From Jatrophihabitans cynanchi (GTDB lineage: Bacteria > Actinomycetota > Actinomycetes > Mycobacteriales > Jatrophihabitantaceae), in the NCBI RefSeq assembly GCF_027247405.1, contig NZ_CP097463.1:1116001-1180000 (forward strand): a stretch of DNA of 64,000 nucleotides. Reading direction: 5' to 3'. Of this stretch, positions 1 to 7,932 are shown piece by piece. Positions within the stretch are counted from its first letter, which is position 1; each line of letters begins with the position of its first letter. Position numbers and translations under genes: made by a program. Under the pieces are notes generated by a model. It saw only the letters and a list, made by a program, of their open reading frames with translations, had not been told where the DNA came from and ran no database searches.

Positions 1-794
1 CCGCGGCCGGGGCGTTCAACGTGGTGACGCTCGAGCACGCCGAGGCGATCGTGCAGGCGGCCGAGGACGCCGACGTTGCGGTGATCTTGCAGCTCAGCGA
101 GAACGCGGTCCGCTTCCACCGCGGCGCAGCCGGGCCGATCGCCGCGGCATGCGGGGTGTTGGCGCGCGAGTCGAGCACGCCGGTGGCCCTGCACCTGGAC
201 CACGTCACCGACGATGCGCTTGCCGGACAAGCCGAATCGTGCGGCTTCAGCTCGCTGATGTTCGATGCGGGCGCACTCGCGTACGGCGAGAACGTCCGGC
301 GCACCAAGGCAGCGGCCGAGCGGGCGCACGCTGCCGGGCTCTGGCTCGAGGCCGAACTGGGTTATGTCGGCGGCAAACCGGATGCGCCACGCAGTGCGCA
401 CTCCCCCGGCGTGCGCACCGATCCGGACGAGGCCGTCGGCTACGTCCGCGCCACCGGCGTCGATGCGCTCGCCGTCGCGGTGGGCAGCTCGCACGCGATG
501 ACCGCGCAGACCGCCACGCTGGACGTCGAACTGATCGCCCGGCTGCGTGAGCGGCTCGACGTCCCGCTGGTGCTGCACGGCTCGTCCGGCGTTCCGGACG
601 AGGCGCTGCGTGCCGCGGTTCGCGCGGGCATCGCGAAGGTCAACGTCGGGACCGCGCTCGGCCAGGCGATGACGGCGGCCATCCGGCGGAGCCTCGACGC
701 CGACCCGGCGCTGGTGGATCCACGCAAGTTCCTGGCGCCGGCGCGTGATGCGATCGCCGGCGCCGTCCGGCACATCCTGAACGTGCTCGGCTGA
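1..794 (+). CDS. Class II aldolase (fructose-bisphosphate/tagatose-bisphosphate type), 5' end outside window
   Basis: The frame is already open at the left edge (first whole codon at base 3) and reads AAGAFNVVT, the GAFNV strand near the start of class II aldolases, so only about 10-15 N-terminal residues are missing. Class II aldolases are zinc enzymes that split or join ketose bisphosphates to dihydroxyacetone phosphate and an aldehyde. Visible landmarks are LHLDHV (metal-binding His), the Glu of AELGYVGG, and LHGSSGVP (second metal His plus the phosphate loop), with the later phosphate-binding segment KVNVGTAL. At about 270 residues it resembles the shorter KbaY/GatY-type aldolases more than the roughly 340-residue actinobacterial housekeeping Fba. 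Sequence alone does not settle which ketose bisphosphate is used. It ends 1 bp before the convergent end of the 2-oxoadipate dioxygenase gene. Confidence 0.9.
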   Translation, partial: AAGAFNVVTLEHAEAIVQAAEDADVAVILQLSENAVRFHRGAAGPIAAACGVLARESSTPVALHLDHVTDDALAGQAESCGFSSLMFDAGALAYGENVRRTKAAAERAHAAGLWLEAELGYVGGKPDAPRSAHSPGVRTDPDEAVGYVRATGVDALAVAVGSSHAMTAQTATLDVELIARLRERLDVPLVLHGSSGVPDEALRAAVRAGIAKVNVGTALGQAMTAAIRRSLDADPALVDPRKFLAPARDAIAGAVRHILNVLG

Positions 795-795
795 T

Positions 796-2166
796 TCAGC
801 GCGCGCCCGCGGTGGCCGCGTCCAGCGACGCCTGCTGCTGCGCGGCGTACAGCGCGATCGGGTCAGCCACCTGGCGCCCGATCACGTCCGAGAGCCAGCC
901 GGCGTCCCGGCGAGCCGCGGCGAGCGCATCGTCACGGCTGCCGTCGTCGGTGAGGTTCGACTGGAAGATGCCGGCCGCCGAACGCGGCAGGAAGTCCTCG
1001 TAGACGATCGGCGTCGCGGTGAGCGAGCCGGACTCGACCAGGTCGGCCAGGTCGGCCAGGTCGGCACCCGGCGCCGGTGCCCCGGTCGCCGCGAACGTGA
1101 AAAAGCCGAGGCCTTCGCGCAGCAGACCGAGTTCGGTGGCCGGCAGTCGCTCGCGCCACACCGAGGCGGCCACCTCGGCACGCGTGCCGCCGTCAGTCGC
1201 GAGCCGCCGGTCGACCTCGGCGAGCATGGCGTCGTACCGGTCACGCCCGGCCTCGGTGAGCGCGATGCCGCGCGCCTCTACCTCGCCGAAGCGGACCCGG
1301 AGCGATCCGGGTGCGATCGTCCCGTCCACGCCGCGGAACAGCCGTTCCTCGGCAAGCGCACGGAAGGACGTCTGGCGCAGCAGCACGTCCGGCCCGTCCC
1401 AGCGCGGTGGGCCTTGGATGGTGTCGATCATCGTGACGCCACGCCCCTCCATCCGCCGGTACAGCTCGTCGATGTCCAGCACTCGCGGCGTCAGGTGGTT
1501 GATGTGGGTGGACGTCACGCCGCCGATGTCCGCCGCGACCGCGGACACCGCCTCGAGTTCGGCGTACCAGGCGCGGTCGACCGGCTCGGGCGAGAGTTCG
1601 AACGCCGCGGTAGCCAGCTTGAGGAACGCCTCCGCGTCCTCCCCGGCGAGCCCGCCGTCGGCGATCGCCTTGTCGGCAAGGGTGATCAGCTCAGGGCTGA
1701 ACAGCACCCGCCGGGCCAGGAACGCATCCAGGCGGCGCTGCAGGTCGGCCGGGAAGAACCGCCGATCGTCGGTCACCAACATCGAGGTGAACATGCGGAA
1801 CGGGTTGCGCGCCAGCTCGTCGGCACTCACCGGGCGGAACGCGGTGCTGATCACGGGGACGGCCGCCCGGGCCGCCTCGCGCAGGTCGTAGAAGCCGACC
1901 GGATACATGCCGAATGCCGCGAAGACGCGCGCGACCTGTGCCAGCTCGGTGGGCGTGCCGACCCGGATCGCGCCGTGCCGCTCGGCGGTGACCCGGTGCA
2001 GCGAGCCCAGTCGCTGCGCTGCGGCGCCCTCACGCGCGGCGACCTCGGCGTTGACCGCCGACGCCACCTCGACCAACGTGGTGTACGCGGGCACCTCACG
2101 TCCGTACAGCTCGGCCATCCGCGCCGCGAACGCCGAGCGCAGCTCCCAGGTCGCCCAGTTGCGCAT
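796..2166 (-). CDS. hglS: 2-oxoadipate dioxygenase/decarboxylase (DUF1338, HglS family)
   Basis: This 456-residue protein belongs to the DUF1338 family. Characterised members are Fe(II) enzymes that convert 2-oxoadipate to D-2-hydroxyglutarate in lysine degradation. The N-terminus NWATWELRSAFAARMAELYG, the TAERHGAIRVGTP segment (His64), THINHLTPR (His221 and His224) and the GEVEARGIALT strand (Glu295/297) are family hallmarks and hold the candidate metal ligands. The ATG at 2166 is chosen because upstream codons lie inside the lat gene. It starts 3 bp downstream of the lat stop codon, so the two genes are almost certainly co-transcribed and translationally coupled. That context, a lysine 6-aminotransferase directly upstream, independently supports a role at the end of the aminoadipate route. 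The enzymes for the steps between them are not in this window. Confidence 0.88.
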   Translation of the reverse strand: MRNWATWELRSAFAARMAELYGREVPAYTTLVEVASAVNAEVAAREGAAAQRLGSLHRVTAERHGAIRVGTPTELAQVARVFAAFGMYPVGFYDLREAARAAVPVISTAFRPVSADELARNPFRMFTSMLVTDDRRFFPADLQRRLDAFLARRVLFSPELITLADKAIADGGLAGEDAEAFLKLATAAFELSPEPVDRAWYAELEAVSAVAADIGGVTSTHINHLTPRVLDIDELYRRMEGRGVTMIDTIQGPPRWDGPDVLLRQTSFRALAEERLFRGVDGTIAPGSLRVRFGEVEARGIALTEAGRDRYDAMLAEVDRRLATDGGTRAEVAASVWRERLPATELGLLREGLGFFTFAATGAPAPGADLADLADLVESGSLTATPIVYEDFLPRSAAGIFQSNLTDDGSRDDALAAARRDAGWLSDVIGRQVADPIALYAAQQQASLDAATAGAR

Positions 2167-2168
2167 GA

Positions 2169-3500
2169 TCAGGCGAGCGCGCCGAGCACGCGGTCGAGTG
2201 CCGCCAGCCCCTGGTCCAGCTCGTCCGTCGAGATCGTCAGCGCCGGGCGGAAGCGCAGTGCCGCCTCGCCGCAGCCGAGCACCAGCACGTGCTCGTCCTC
2301 GCGCAGCCGGCGGATCACCTCGTTGCGCAGTTCGGCCGTGGGCAGCGTGAAGGCGCACATCAGCCCGCGTCCGCGCACCTCGGTGACGATCGGATGCCTC
2401 GCGGCGAGCGCCGTCAAGCCGTCGAGCAGGTAGCTGCCGAGTTCGGCGGCGCGGGCGATCAGGCCGTCAGCTTCGATGACCTCCAGGATGCGGCGGGCGC
2501 GGACCATGTCGGTGAGGTTGCCACCCCAGGTGGAGTTGATCCGCGAGGACACCGCGAACACGTTGTCCGCAACCTCGTCGACGCGGCCGCCGGCCATCAC
2601 GCCGCAGACCTGCGCCTTCTTGCCGAAGGCGACGACGTCCGGCTGCACGCCCAGCTGCTGGTAGGCCCATGCGGTGCCGGTCATGCCGACGCCGGTCTGC
2701 ACCTCGTCCATGATGAACAGCGCGTCGAACTCGCGGCACAGCGCCTGCATCGCCTGCAGGAACTGCGGGCGGAAGTGGTTGTCGCCGCCCTCGCCCTGGA
2801 TCGGCTCGGCGATGAAGCAGGCGATGTCGTGCGGGTGCTGCTCGAACGCGGCGCGCGCTGCGGCGAGGGTCTCCCGCTCGGAGGCCGCGACGTCGGCGTT
2901 GCCGTTGATCGACGGCGACGGGATGCGCGGCCAGTCGAACTTGGGGAAGCGCGCGACCTTGTTCGGGTCGGTGTTGGTCAGGCTCATCGTGTAGCCGGTG
3001 CGGCCGTGGAACGCCTTCTGCAGGTGCAGCACCTTGGTGCCCAGGTCGGCGTCGATGCCGTGCGCCTCGTTCCACCGCGACTTCCAGTCGAACGCGATCT
3101 TGAGGGCGTTCTCGACCGCGAGCGCGCCGCCGTCGATGAAGAACAGGTGCGGCAGCGCCGGGTCGCCCAGCACGCGCGCGAAGGTGTCCACGAAGCGCGC
3201 CATCGGCACGGTGTAGATGTCGGAGTTGGACGGCTTGTTGACGGCGACCCGGCCGAGCTCGGCGAGGAACTCGCTGTCGTCGGCGAGCGCGGGGTGGTTC
3301 ATGCCCAACGCGGACGAGGCGAAGAAGGTGAACAGGTCGAGGTAGCGGCTGCCGTCGCGCGCGTCGACCAGTTCGGCGCCGTGCGACTTGTCCAGGTCGA
3401 GCACCAGCTCGAAGCCGTCGACGAGCATGTGGGCGGCAATGGTCTCGTGGACCTGGGCGGGGCTGAGGGCGCGCAGCGCGGCCGGAGTCGACGTCGTCAT
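2169..3500 (-). CDS. lat: L-lysine 6-aminotransferase (lysine epsilon-aminotransferase)
   Basis: This 443-residue class III PLP aminotransferase moves the epsilon-amino group of L-lysine to 2-oxoglutarate, giving aminoadipate semialdehyde, which cyclises to piperideine-6-carboxylate. Diagnostic segments are the LHLQKAFHGRTGYTMSLTNT loop, EPIQGEGGDNHFR (the Glu that gates substrate specificity in this subfamily), FIMDEVQTGVGMTG (the Asp that holds the PLP ring nitrogen) and AFGKKAQVCGVMAGG, with the Schiff-base lysine at about residue 294. Length matches mycobacterial LAT (about 449). The Lrp-type regulator lies immediately upstream in the same direction, the same arrangement as Rv3291c-Rv3290c, and hglS follows after 2 bp. 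The order lrp-lat-hglS makes a lysine-degrading or stationary-phase role likely rather than beta-lactam biosynthesis, where LAT is also used. Confidence 0.93.
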   Translation of the reverse strand: MTTSTPAALRALSPAQVHETIAAHMLVDGFELVLDLDKSHGAELVDARDGSRYLDLFTFFASSALGMNHPALADDSEFLAELGRVAVNKPSNSDIYTVPMARFVDTFARVLGDPALPHLFFIDGGALAVENALKIAFDWKSRWNEAHGIDADLGTKVLHLQKAFHGRTGYTMSLTNTDPNKVARFPKFDWPRIPSPSINGNADVAASERETLAAARAAFEQHPHDIACFIAEPIQGEGGDNHFRPQFLQAMQALCREFDALFIMDEVQTGVGMTGTAWAYQQLGVQPDVVAFGKKAQVCGVMAGGRVDEVADNVFAVSSRINSTWGGNLTDMVRARRILEVIEADGLIARAAELGSYLLDGLTALAARHPIVTEVRGRGLMCAFTLPTAELRNEVIRRLREDEHVLVLGCGEAALRFRPALTISTDELDQGLAALDRVLGALA

Positions 3501-3531
3501 GCCGCGAGTCTACCGGAATAGTTCCTGCGAT

Positions 3532-4008
3532 CTAGCCGCTTCCGCCGGAACTTTTACCGTCAGCGATCGGATGTGGACGAGCCTCGAAGAATGTCTGCAG
3601 CACCACCGTGGTCCTGGTGGACACGTTCGCGCGGCGGCGGATCTCGCGGATCAGGCCTTCGAGCGCACCCGGCGTCGCGACCCGCACGTAAAGGACGAAG
3701 CTGTCCTCGCCGGCCACCGAATGGCACGCCTCGATCGCGCTGAGCCCGGTGAGTCGCTCGGGGATGTCGTAGTCGTGCTCGGGATCTAGCGGACTGATCG
3801 CGATGAACGCCGCCAGCGGCAACCCCAGGGCCTCCGGGTCGACGCGCGCGGTGTACCCGGCGATCGTGCCGTCCGTCTCGAGCCGGCGCACCCGCGCCTG
3901 GACCGCCGAGACCGACAGGCCGGTTGCCGCGGCCAGGTTCTTCAACGTGCTGCGCCCGTCGCGCACCAGCGCCGCAGCGATCAGCCGGTCGATCGGGTCC
4001 TCCAGCAC
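3532..4008 (-). CDS. Lrp/AsnC-family transcriptional regulator, likely controls lat
   Basis: This 158-residue Lrp/AsnC protein has an N-terminal helix-turn-helix (residues about 5-60, TLKNLAAATGLSVSAVQARV) and a C-terminal RAM ligand-binding domain (about 75-150). Family members form octamers or larger discs that sense amino acids. The chosen start is GTG at 4008, giving the normal family length. It lies 31 bp upstream of lat in the same orientation, the conserved mycobacterial lrpA-lat order, so lysine or a related amino acid is the expected effector (inference). The upstream side is a 412-bp repeat-rich gene-free region that must hold its promoter. Confidence 0.88.
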   Translation of the reverse strand: MLEDPIDRLIAAALVRDGRSTLKNLAAATGLSVSAVQARVRRLETDGTIAGYTARVDPEALGLPLAAFIAISPLDPEHDYDIPERLTGLSAIEACHSVAGEDSFVLYVRVATPGALEGLIREIRRRANVSTRTTVVLQTFFEARPHPIADGKSSGGSG

Positions 4009-4103
4009 GCAAGCAGGCTAGCGCCCGCCTGCGCGCCGGATCGCTTCCGCCGCCCGTCCCCGGATCGCTCCCGTCGCCCGTCGCCCGTCGCCGTCCCGGG
4101 GCC

Positions 4104-4300
4104 GCTTCCCCCACGCTCAGACCAAACCTGCCCCGCTCCCCCCACGCCGTCGCGGCAGCTTCCCCGACCCGTCCCGGACCGCTTCCCCCACGCTCAGACC
4201 AAACCTGCCCCGCTCCCCCCACCGAGTGACGAGATCCGGGCGCCCGTTTTCGTAACCTGATGGGGGAAGGCGGGCAGCGATCGTCAGACGGTGGGGGAAG
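4104..4300. repeat. Cluster of CTTCCCCCA / TGGGGGAAG intergenic repeats
   Basis: This is part of the 412-bp gene-free stretch 4009-4420. A unit of about 42 bp beginning GCTTCCCCCACGCTCAGACC occurs at 4104-4146 and again at 4181-4222 (period 77 bp, near identical). The 9-mer CTTCCCCCA thus appears at 4105 and 4182, and its reverse complement TGGGGGAAG at 4261 and 4292. The segment 4213-4269 (CCCCCACCGAGTG ... CCTGATGGGGGAAG) closely matches a second-locus copy at 24887-24940, so this is a dispersed, palindrome-ended family. No open frame with coding character crosses it. Terminator, REP-like or small mobile repeat are all possible. Confidence 0.75.
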
Positions 4301-4320
4301 CGGGCGCGGCGCTGAGTTGG

Positions 4321-4425
4321 AGCGCGGACGCCGGGAGCGCGGACGCCGGGAGCGCGGACGCCGGGAGCGCGGAAGCCGAGAGAGCGGACGCCGGGAGCGC
4401 GGACGCCGGGAGCGCGGAAGCTAGA
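4321..4425. repeat. Seven tandem 15-bp units abutting the gpx stop codon
   Basis: The unit AGCGCGGACGCCGGG repeats at 4321, 4336, 4351, 4366, 4381, 4396 and 4411. Four copies are exact and three carry one to a few substitutions (for example GGAAGCCGAG in the fourth). The last unit runs into the gpx stop codon at 4421-4423. Since 15 is a multiple of 3, read in the minus direction outside the gpx frame it would encode repeats of Ala-Leu-Pro-Ala-Ser, but no initiation signal supports such a peptide. Best read as a short tandem repeat in the 3' flank, probably variable between strains. Confidence 0.85.
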
Positions 4426-4909
4426 GGACGGACTCGATCGCGGCGCGCACCTCGGGGGCGTCCGGCTCGGTGCGCGGCCGGAACCGGCCCACCACGCGGC
4501 CGTCCGGCGCGACCAGGAACTTCTCGAAGTTCCACTGGATGTCGCCGGCCTCGCCGTCGGCGTCCGGCACCGCGGTCAGCGCGGCGTACACCGGGTCGCG
4601 GTCGGCGCCGTTGACGTCGATCTTGGCCGTCATCGGGAACGTGACCCCGTAGGTCGCCGAGCAGAACTGCTCGATCTCCTCGGGCGTGCCCGGCTCCTGA
4701 CCGCCGAACTGGTTGCACGGGAAGCCCAGCACGGTGAAGCCGCGACCGGCGAGCTCGGCGTGCAGTGCCTCCAGCTTGCTGTACTGCGGTGTCAGCCCGC
4801 ATTTGCTCGCCACATTGACGACCAGTGCGGCGCGCCCGCCCGTCAGGTCCCCGAACGTGGTGGCCTTGCCCTGCAAGGTGGTGACCGGTAGATCCAGCAG
4901 ATCGCTCAT
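4421..4909 (-). CDS. Glutathione peroxidase-family thiol peroxidase
   Basis: This 162-residue GPx-family protein reduces hydrogen or organic peroxides. Cys-type bacterial members usually draw electrons from thioredoxin rather than glutathione. The peroxidatic residue is Cys37 in VASKCGLTPQY. The family tetrad is completed by the Gln region in GFPCNQFGGQEPG and by Trp/Asn in WNFEKFLVAPDG. The Cys in GFPCNQFGG may be the resolving residue. The start is ATG at 4909, since extending upstream would enter the divergent alkB gene. It is divergently transcribed from alkB with 58 bp between the starts, so both stress-protection genes may share a control region. The 3' end is embedded in a 15-bp tandem repeat. 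Confidence 0.92.
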   Translation of the reverse strand: MSDLLDLPVTTLQGKATTFGDLTGGRAALVVNVASKCGLTPQYSKLEALHAELAGRGFTVLGFPCNQFGGQEPGTPEEIEQFCSATYGVTFPMTAKIDVNGADRDPVYAALTAVPDADGEAGDIQWNFEKFLVAPDGRVVGRFRPRTEPDAPEVRAAIESVL

Positions 4910-4967
4910 GCGCACGAGCCTACCGATGAGGCCGTAATTCGCACGCTCGTTTGATACGCTCGAGGAC

Positions 4968-5594
4968 GTGACCGCAGCGCTGCAGGCCTCGCTGTTCGAC
5001 ACCGGACGACCCGCACCGGGCGAGCTCGACGACCGGGTCCGCCGCGAGCACCTGCGCGGCGGCGCCTGGATCGACGTCCTGCCGGGCTGGCTGAGCGGGG
5101 CGGACGCCCTGTTCGAGACCCTCGCGCGCACGGTCCCGTGGCGCGCCGAACGGCGGCAGATGTACGAGCGGGTCGTCGACGTCCCGCGGCTGCTGTGCTT
5201 CTACGACGAGGGCGACGACCTGCCCGATCCCGCGCTGGTCGCGGCCAGACAGGCGCTCGATCGCCACTACCGCCGCGAGCTCGGCGAGCCGTTCGCCACC
5301 GTCGGGCTGTGCCTGTATCGGGACGGGCGCGACAGCGTCGCCTGGCACGGCGACCGGATCGGGCGTGGCTCCACCGAGGACACCATGGTCGCGATCGTCT
5401 CGGTGGGCGACCCGCGAGCCCTGCTGCTGCGACCGCGCGGGGGCGGCCCGGCGCGCCGCCACGAGTTGGGGCACGGCGACCTGATCGTGATGGGCGGCAG
5501 TTGCCAGCGCACCTGGGAACACGCGATCCCGAAGACCAGCCGCGCGGTCGGGCCCCGGATCAGCATCCAGTTCCGCCCCCGTGGCGTCCGCTGA
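4968..5594 (+). CDS. alkB: AlkB-type 2-oxoglutarate/Fe(II) dioxygenase (alkylated-base repair)
   Basis: This 208-residue AlkB-like protein oxidatively removes alkyl groups such as 1-methyladenine or 3-methylcytosine from DNA or RNA, using Fe(II), oxygen and 2-oxoglutarate. The iron triad is visible as His127-Asp129 in WHGDRIG and His185 in WEHAIPK, and the 2-oxoglutarate-binding arginines lie in RISIQFRPR at the C-terminus. The conserved GLCLYRDGRDSVAWH stretch is typical of the short actinobacterial and plant-like AlkB branch. The start is GTG at 4968, which leaves 58 bp to the divergent peroxidase gene. The gene ends 18 bp before the convergent zinc-ribbon protein. Confidence 0.92.
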   Translation: MTAALQASLFDTGRPAPGELDDRVRREHLRGGAWIDVLPGWLSGADALFETLARTVPWRAERRQMYERVVDVPRLLCFYDEGDDLPDPALVAARQALDRHYRRELGEPFATVGLCLYRDGRDSVAWHGDRIGRGSTEDTMVAIVSVGDPRALLLRPRGGGPARRHELGHGDLIVMGGSCQRTWEHAIPKTSRAVGPRISIQFRPRGVR

Positions 5595-5612
5595 CGTCGG
5601 CCTGGGGGCGCG

Positions 5613-6236
5613 TCATCGCTCCCAGCTGGGCACCGCGACGCCGCACCCGTGCAGGAACCGGTGCCAGGCGTCCAGGCAGCGCTCGGCGAGATCGAGCGCG
5701 TCGTAGCGGACCGGCTTGGCGTCCGGCCGGCGGTAGTCGACCCAGGCGTGCGGCGGTCGGGAGAACGCGACCGGGACCAGCCGCGCAACGCCCCCGCCTG
5801 CCGGCTCCAGGGCCCGGGCTACGCTCAGCGGTTCGATGGCGAAGAGCCGGGCGAGGGCCCCGGGCGTGACGGACACCGGTTCCGGGCCGGCCACCAGCCA
5901 GTCGGCCAGCTCGGCACAGGAGGTGAAGGTCATCAGCGCGGTCTTGCGCAGGCCCTCGGCGGTACCGCCGTCGTCGACGCTGTACACGTGCCGCAGTTGC
6001 TGCACGTTCCAGGTGAACTGCAGGTACTTGACCGTCCAGTCCTTGAACGGGTCGAACCACGGCAACACGCGGTCGCTCACGAGCCGGTACGAATCCTCAG
6101 GGTCCGCGCGCAGCCGGGCCGTGCTGCCGCAGAGGCAGGGCACGCTCGGCGGGCGCAGGCTCGCGTCCCGCCCGCAGTCGGCGCAGCTGTACTGCACCGC
6201 ACCCAACACGCCCGTCACGGACAGCCATCGTGGCAC
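5613..6236 (-). CDS. Uncharacterised protein with N-terminal zinc ribbon
   Basis: A 207-residue protein I do not recognise. Near the N-terminus it carries YSCADCGRD and, 14 residues on, CLCGS: two CxxC/CxC-type pairs spaced like a small zinc ribbon. The remainder is soluble-looking, with an aromatic-rich segment (SDRVLPWFDPFKDWTVKYLQ) and a C-terminal region rich in Trp/Arg, and it has no signal peptide or membrane span. The start GTG at 6236 is uncertain; a GTG six codons later would also keep the zinc ribbon. It is convergent with alkB. Codon use is like its neighbours, so it is likely a genuine resident gene. Confidence 0.6.
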   Translation of the reverse strand: MPRWLSVTGVLGAVQYSCADCGRDASLRPPSVPCLCGSTARLRADPEDSYRLVSDRVLPWFDPFKDWTVKYLQFTWNVQQLRHVYSVDDGGTAEGLRKTALMTFTSCAELADWLVAGPEPVSVTPGALARLFAIEPLSVARALEPAGGGVARLVPVAFSRPPHAWVDYRRPDAKPVRYDALDLAERCLDAWHRFLHGCGVAVPSWER

Positions 6237-6284
6237 GAGCCCGCGTATCGGGGAATGGACAAACCGGTCCGGAGATCATCGAAT

Positions 6285-6479
6285 TCAGAACGTCGGCAGG
6301 GCGAGCACCCCGAGCACCCCGACAACCAGGGCAAACCCCAACGTCACGGCCAGGAACAGCAACTCGGTGCGGTGCGCAGCGGAGGCGTGCACCATCCGAT
6401 TCGCGTACGTTGCCACCTGCACTCCACCGCGTGCGCCGGCGGACTTGAGCCGCTGCGTGGTGACGGTGCTGCTGACCAT
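6285..6479 (-). CDS. Small single-span membrane protein (64 aa)
   Basis: The ATG at 6479 is preceded by a strong Shine-Dalgarno sequence (GAGGAGG, 9 nt upstream), which decides this start over an in-frame upstream ATG at 6536. The product is a short basic N-terminal segment (STVTTQRLKSAGARGG) followed by a C-terminal hydrophobic helix at about residues 40-62 (LLFLAVTLGFALVVGVLGVL), ending in ALPTF. No family is recognised. Neighbours are the zinc-ribbon protein on the same strand downstream and a two-component system on the same strand upstream, but no functional link is evident. Confidence 0.6.
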   Translation of the reverse strand: MVSSTVTTQRLKSAGARGGVQVATYANRMVHASAAHRTELLFLAVTLGFALVVGVLGVLALPTF

Positions 6480-6606
6480 GACGTGATTCCTCCTCGCTCC
6501 GACAATCCGGTGCACTGAGGGTTCCCGATCGGGCACGCTTCACACACATCGGCCACGATTGCGGACATTGCTCACAACCTGCGTCGGGCTCGGCGGGGTC
6601 CGGTGG

Positions 6607-7932
6607 TCAGCCGGGCTGCATCACGATCTCGGCCCGGGTGCCGCCCTCGGGGCCTTGCAGCAGGCAGGCGCTGCCGTGGTCGGTGGCGACGAGGCGGCCC
6701 ACGATCGCCAGTCCCAGACCGGTGCCGCCCCGCCCGCCGCGATCGGTCGCGTAGGCATCGAACGCGCGGGCGCGCTGGGCCGCGCTCATTCCCGGACCGG
6801 TGTCATCGACACGCAGCATCGGACGCGGACCCACGCGGGCGACCGTCACCGTGACCCGGCCGCCGAACGGGACGGCGTCGAGGGCGTTCGCGAGCAGGTT
6901 GTCCAGCACCTGCTCGAGGTGGCCGGGCGTGAGCGCGGCGAGCACGCCGGACTCGGCGGCGTGCAGGTCCAAGCTGACATCGCGCTCGGCAGCCACCGGT
7001 TCCCATGCCCGCAGCCGCTCGCTCACACTCGTCACGAGGTCGGTGCTGACCGGCGCGTACTCCGTCGCCTCGGCCCGGGCGATCGCGAGCAGGCCGTCGA
7101 CGAGGCGGGCCAGCCGATCGACCTCGGTGAGCATCGCCGTCGCCTCGACGCGGGCGTCGCCGGTCACGTCCTCGGCCAGCAGTTCGAGCCGGAGCCGCAG
7201 CGCCGACAGTGGGGTCCGCAACTGGTGCGAGACTTCGGCCGTCATCCCGCGCTGGTTCTGCAGCAGCGCGCCGACCCGGTCCGCCATCTCGTTGAAGGCG
7301 TGCGCGACCTCGCGGACGTCGGCCGGCCCGGACCCCTCGTCGGCGCGGGCGTGTGACTGGCCGGCACCGATGCTCCGAGCCGCAGCGTGCAGGCTGCGCA
7401 GTGGCCGAGCGATCCATCGCCCCAGTGACCAACCCACCGCGGCACCGACCACGAGGGCAAGCAACGCTGCAGCGCCCAACGCCAGCCACAGGGCGCGAGC
7501 CCGGTCGTGCAGGCTCGCGGAGTTACGGGCGAGGATGATCGTGCCCACCGACGCGCGGCCGTCACCCACCCGCGCCGTCACCACGACCTCGCCGTCCTGC
7601 GCAGGTACGGGTTGCCCGTCCCGCACGGCAGGCACGACCGCGGCCGGAAGCGGACGGCCGGCCGTCGCGACGACGGTGCCGGCCCTGTCCAGAACCACAA
7701 CGGCGTCCGCATCGCGCACGGCTCTGGACAGCAGCCCGGGCAGGGCCGCGATCGAAGCGCGATCGTCGAGCTGTTCCTCAGCGAGCCCGGCGACGCCTCG
7801 CGCCGCGGTCCGGGCCGAGTCCACGAAGTCCCGACGCTGCTGGCCGGTCACGATCAGCCCGAGCGGGAGGGTGATCGCCGTGATGACGGCGACCAGGACG
7901 GCAAGGAAGCTGGCCAGGATGCGGCGCGTCAT
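6607..7932 (-). CDS. Two-component sensor histidine kinase
   Basis: This 441-residue membrane kinase has an N-terminal helix (residues about 7-30), an extracytoplasmic sensor of about 110 residues, a second helix (about 145-170), a HAMP linker (RWIARPLRSLHAAARSI), a DHp helix with phospho-accepting His236 in EVSHQLRTPLSALRL, and a C-terminal HATPase_c domain with N box DNLLANALDAV, G1 box VDDTGPGM and G2 box GGTGLGLAIV. It overlaps its response regulator by 4 bp (ATGA), so the pair is translated together. The stimulus is not readable from the sequence. The divergently transcribed DoxX-Rieske operon begins about 80 bp from the response regulator start and is a plausible regulatory target (inference). 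Confidence 0.93.
   Translation of the reverse strand: MTRRILASFLAVLVAVITAITLPLGLIVTGQQRRDFVDSARTAARGVAGLAEEQLDDRASIAALPGLLSRAVRDADAVVVLDRAGTVVATAGRPLPAAVVPAVRDGQPVPAQDGEVVVTARVGDGRASVGTIILARNSASLHDRARALWLALGAAALLALVVGAAVGWSLGRWIARPLRSLHAAARSIGAGQSHARADEGSGPADVREVAHAFNEMADRVGALLQNQRGMTAEVSHQLRTPLSALRLRLELLAEDVTGDARVEATAMLTEVDRLARLVDGLLAIARAEATEYAPVSTDLVTSVSERLRAWEPVAAERDVSLDLHAAESGVLAALTPGHLEQVLDNLLANALDAVPFGGRVTVTVARVGPRPMLRVDDTGPGMSAAQRARAFDAYATDRGGRGGTGLGLAIVGRLVATDHGSACLLQGPEGGTRAEIVMQPG

Noticed and set aside
4321-4425. Possible CRISPR array
   Set aside because: The 15-bp units are directly adjacent without unique spacers and no cas genes are nearby.
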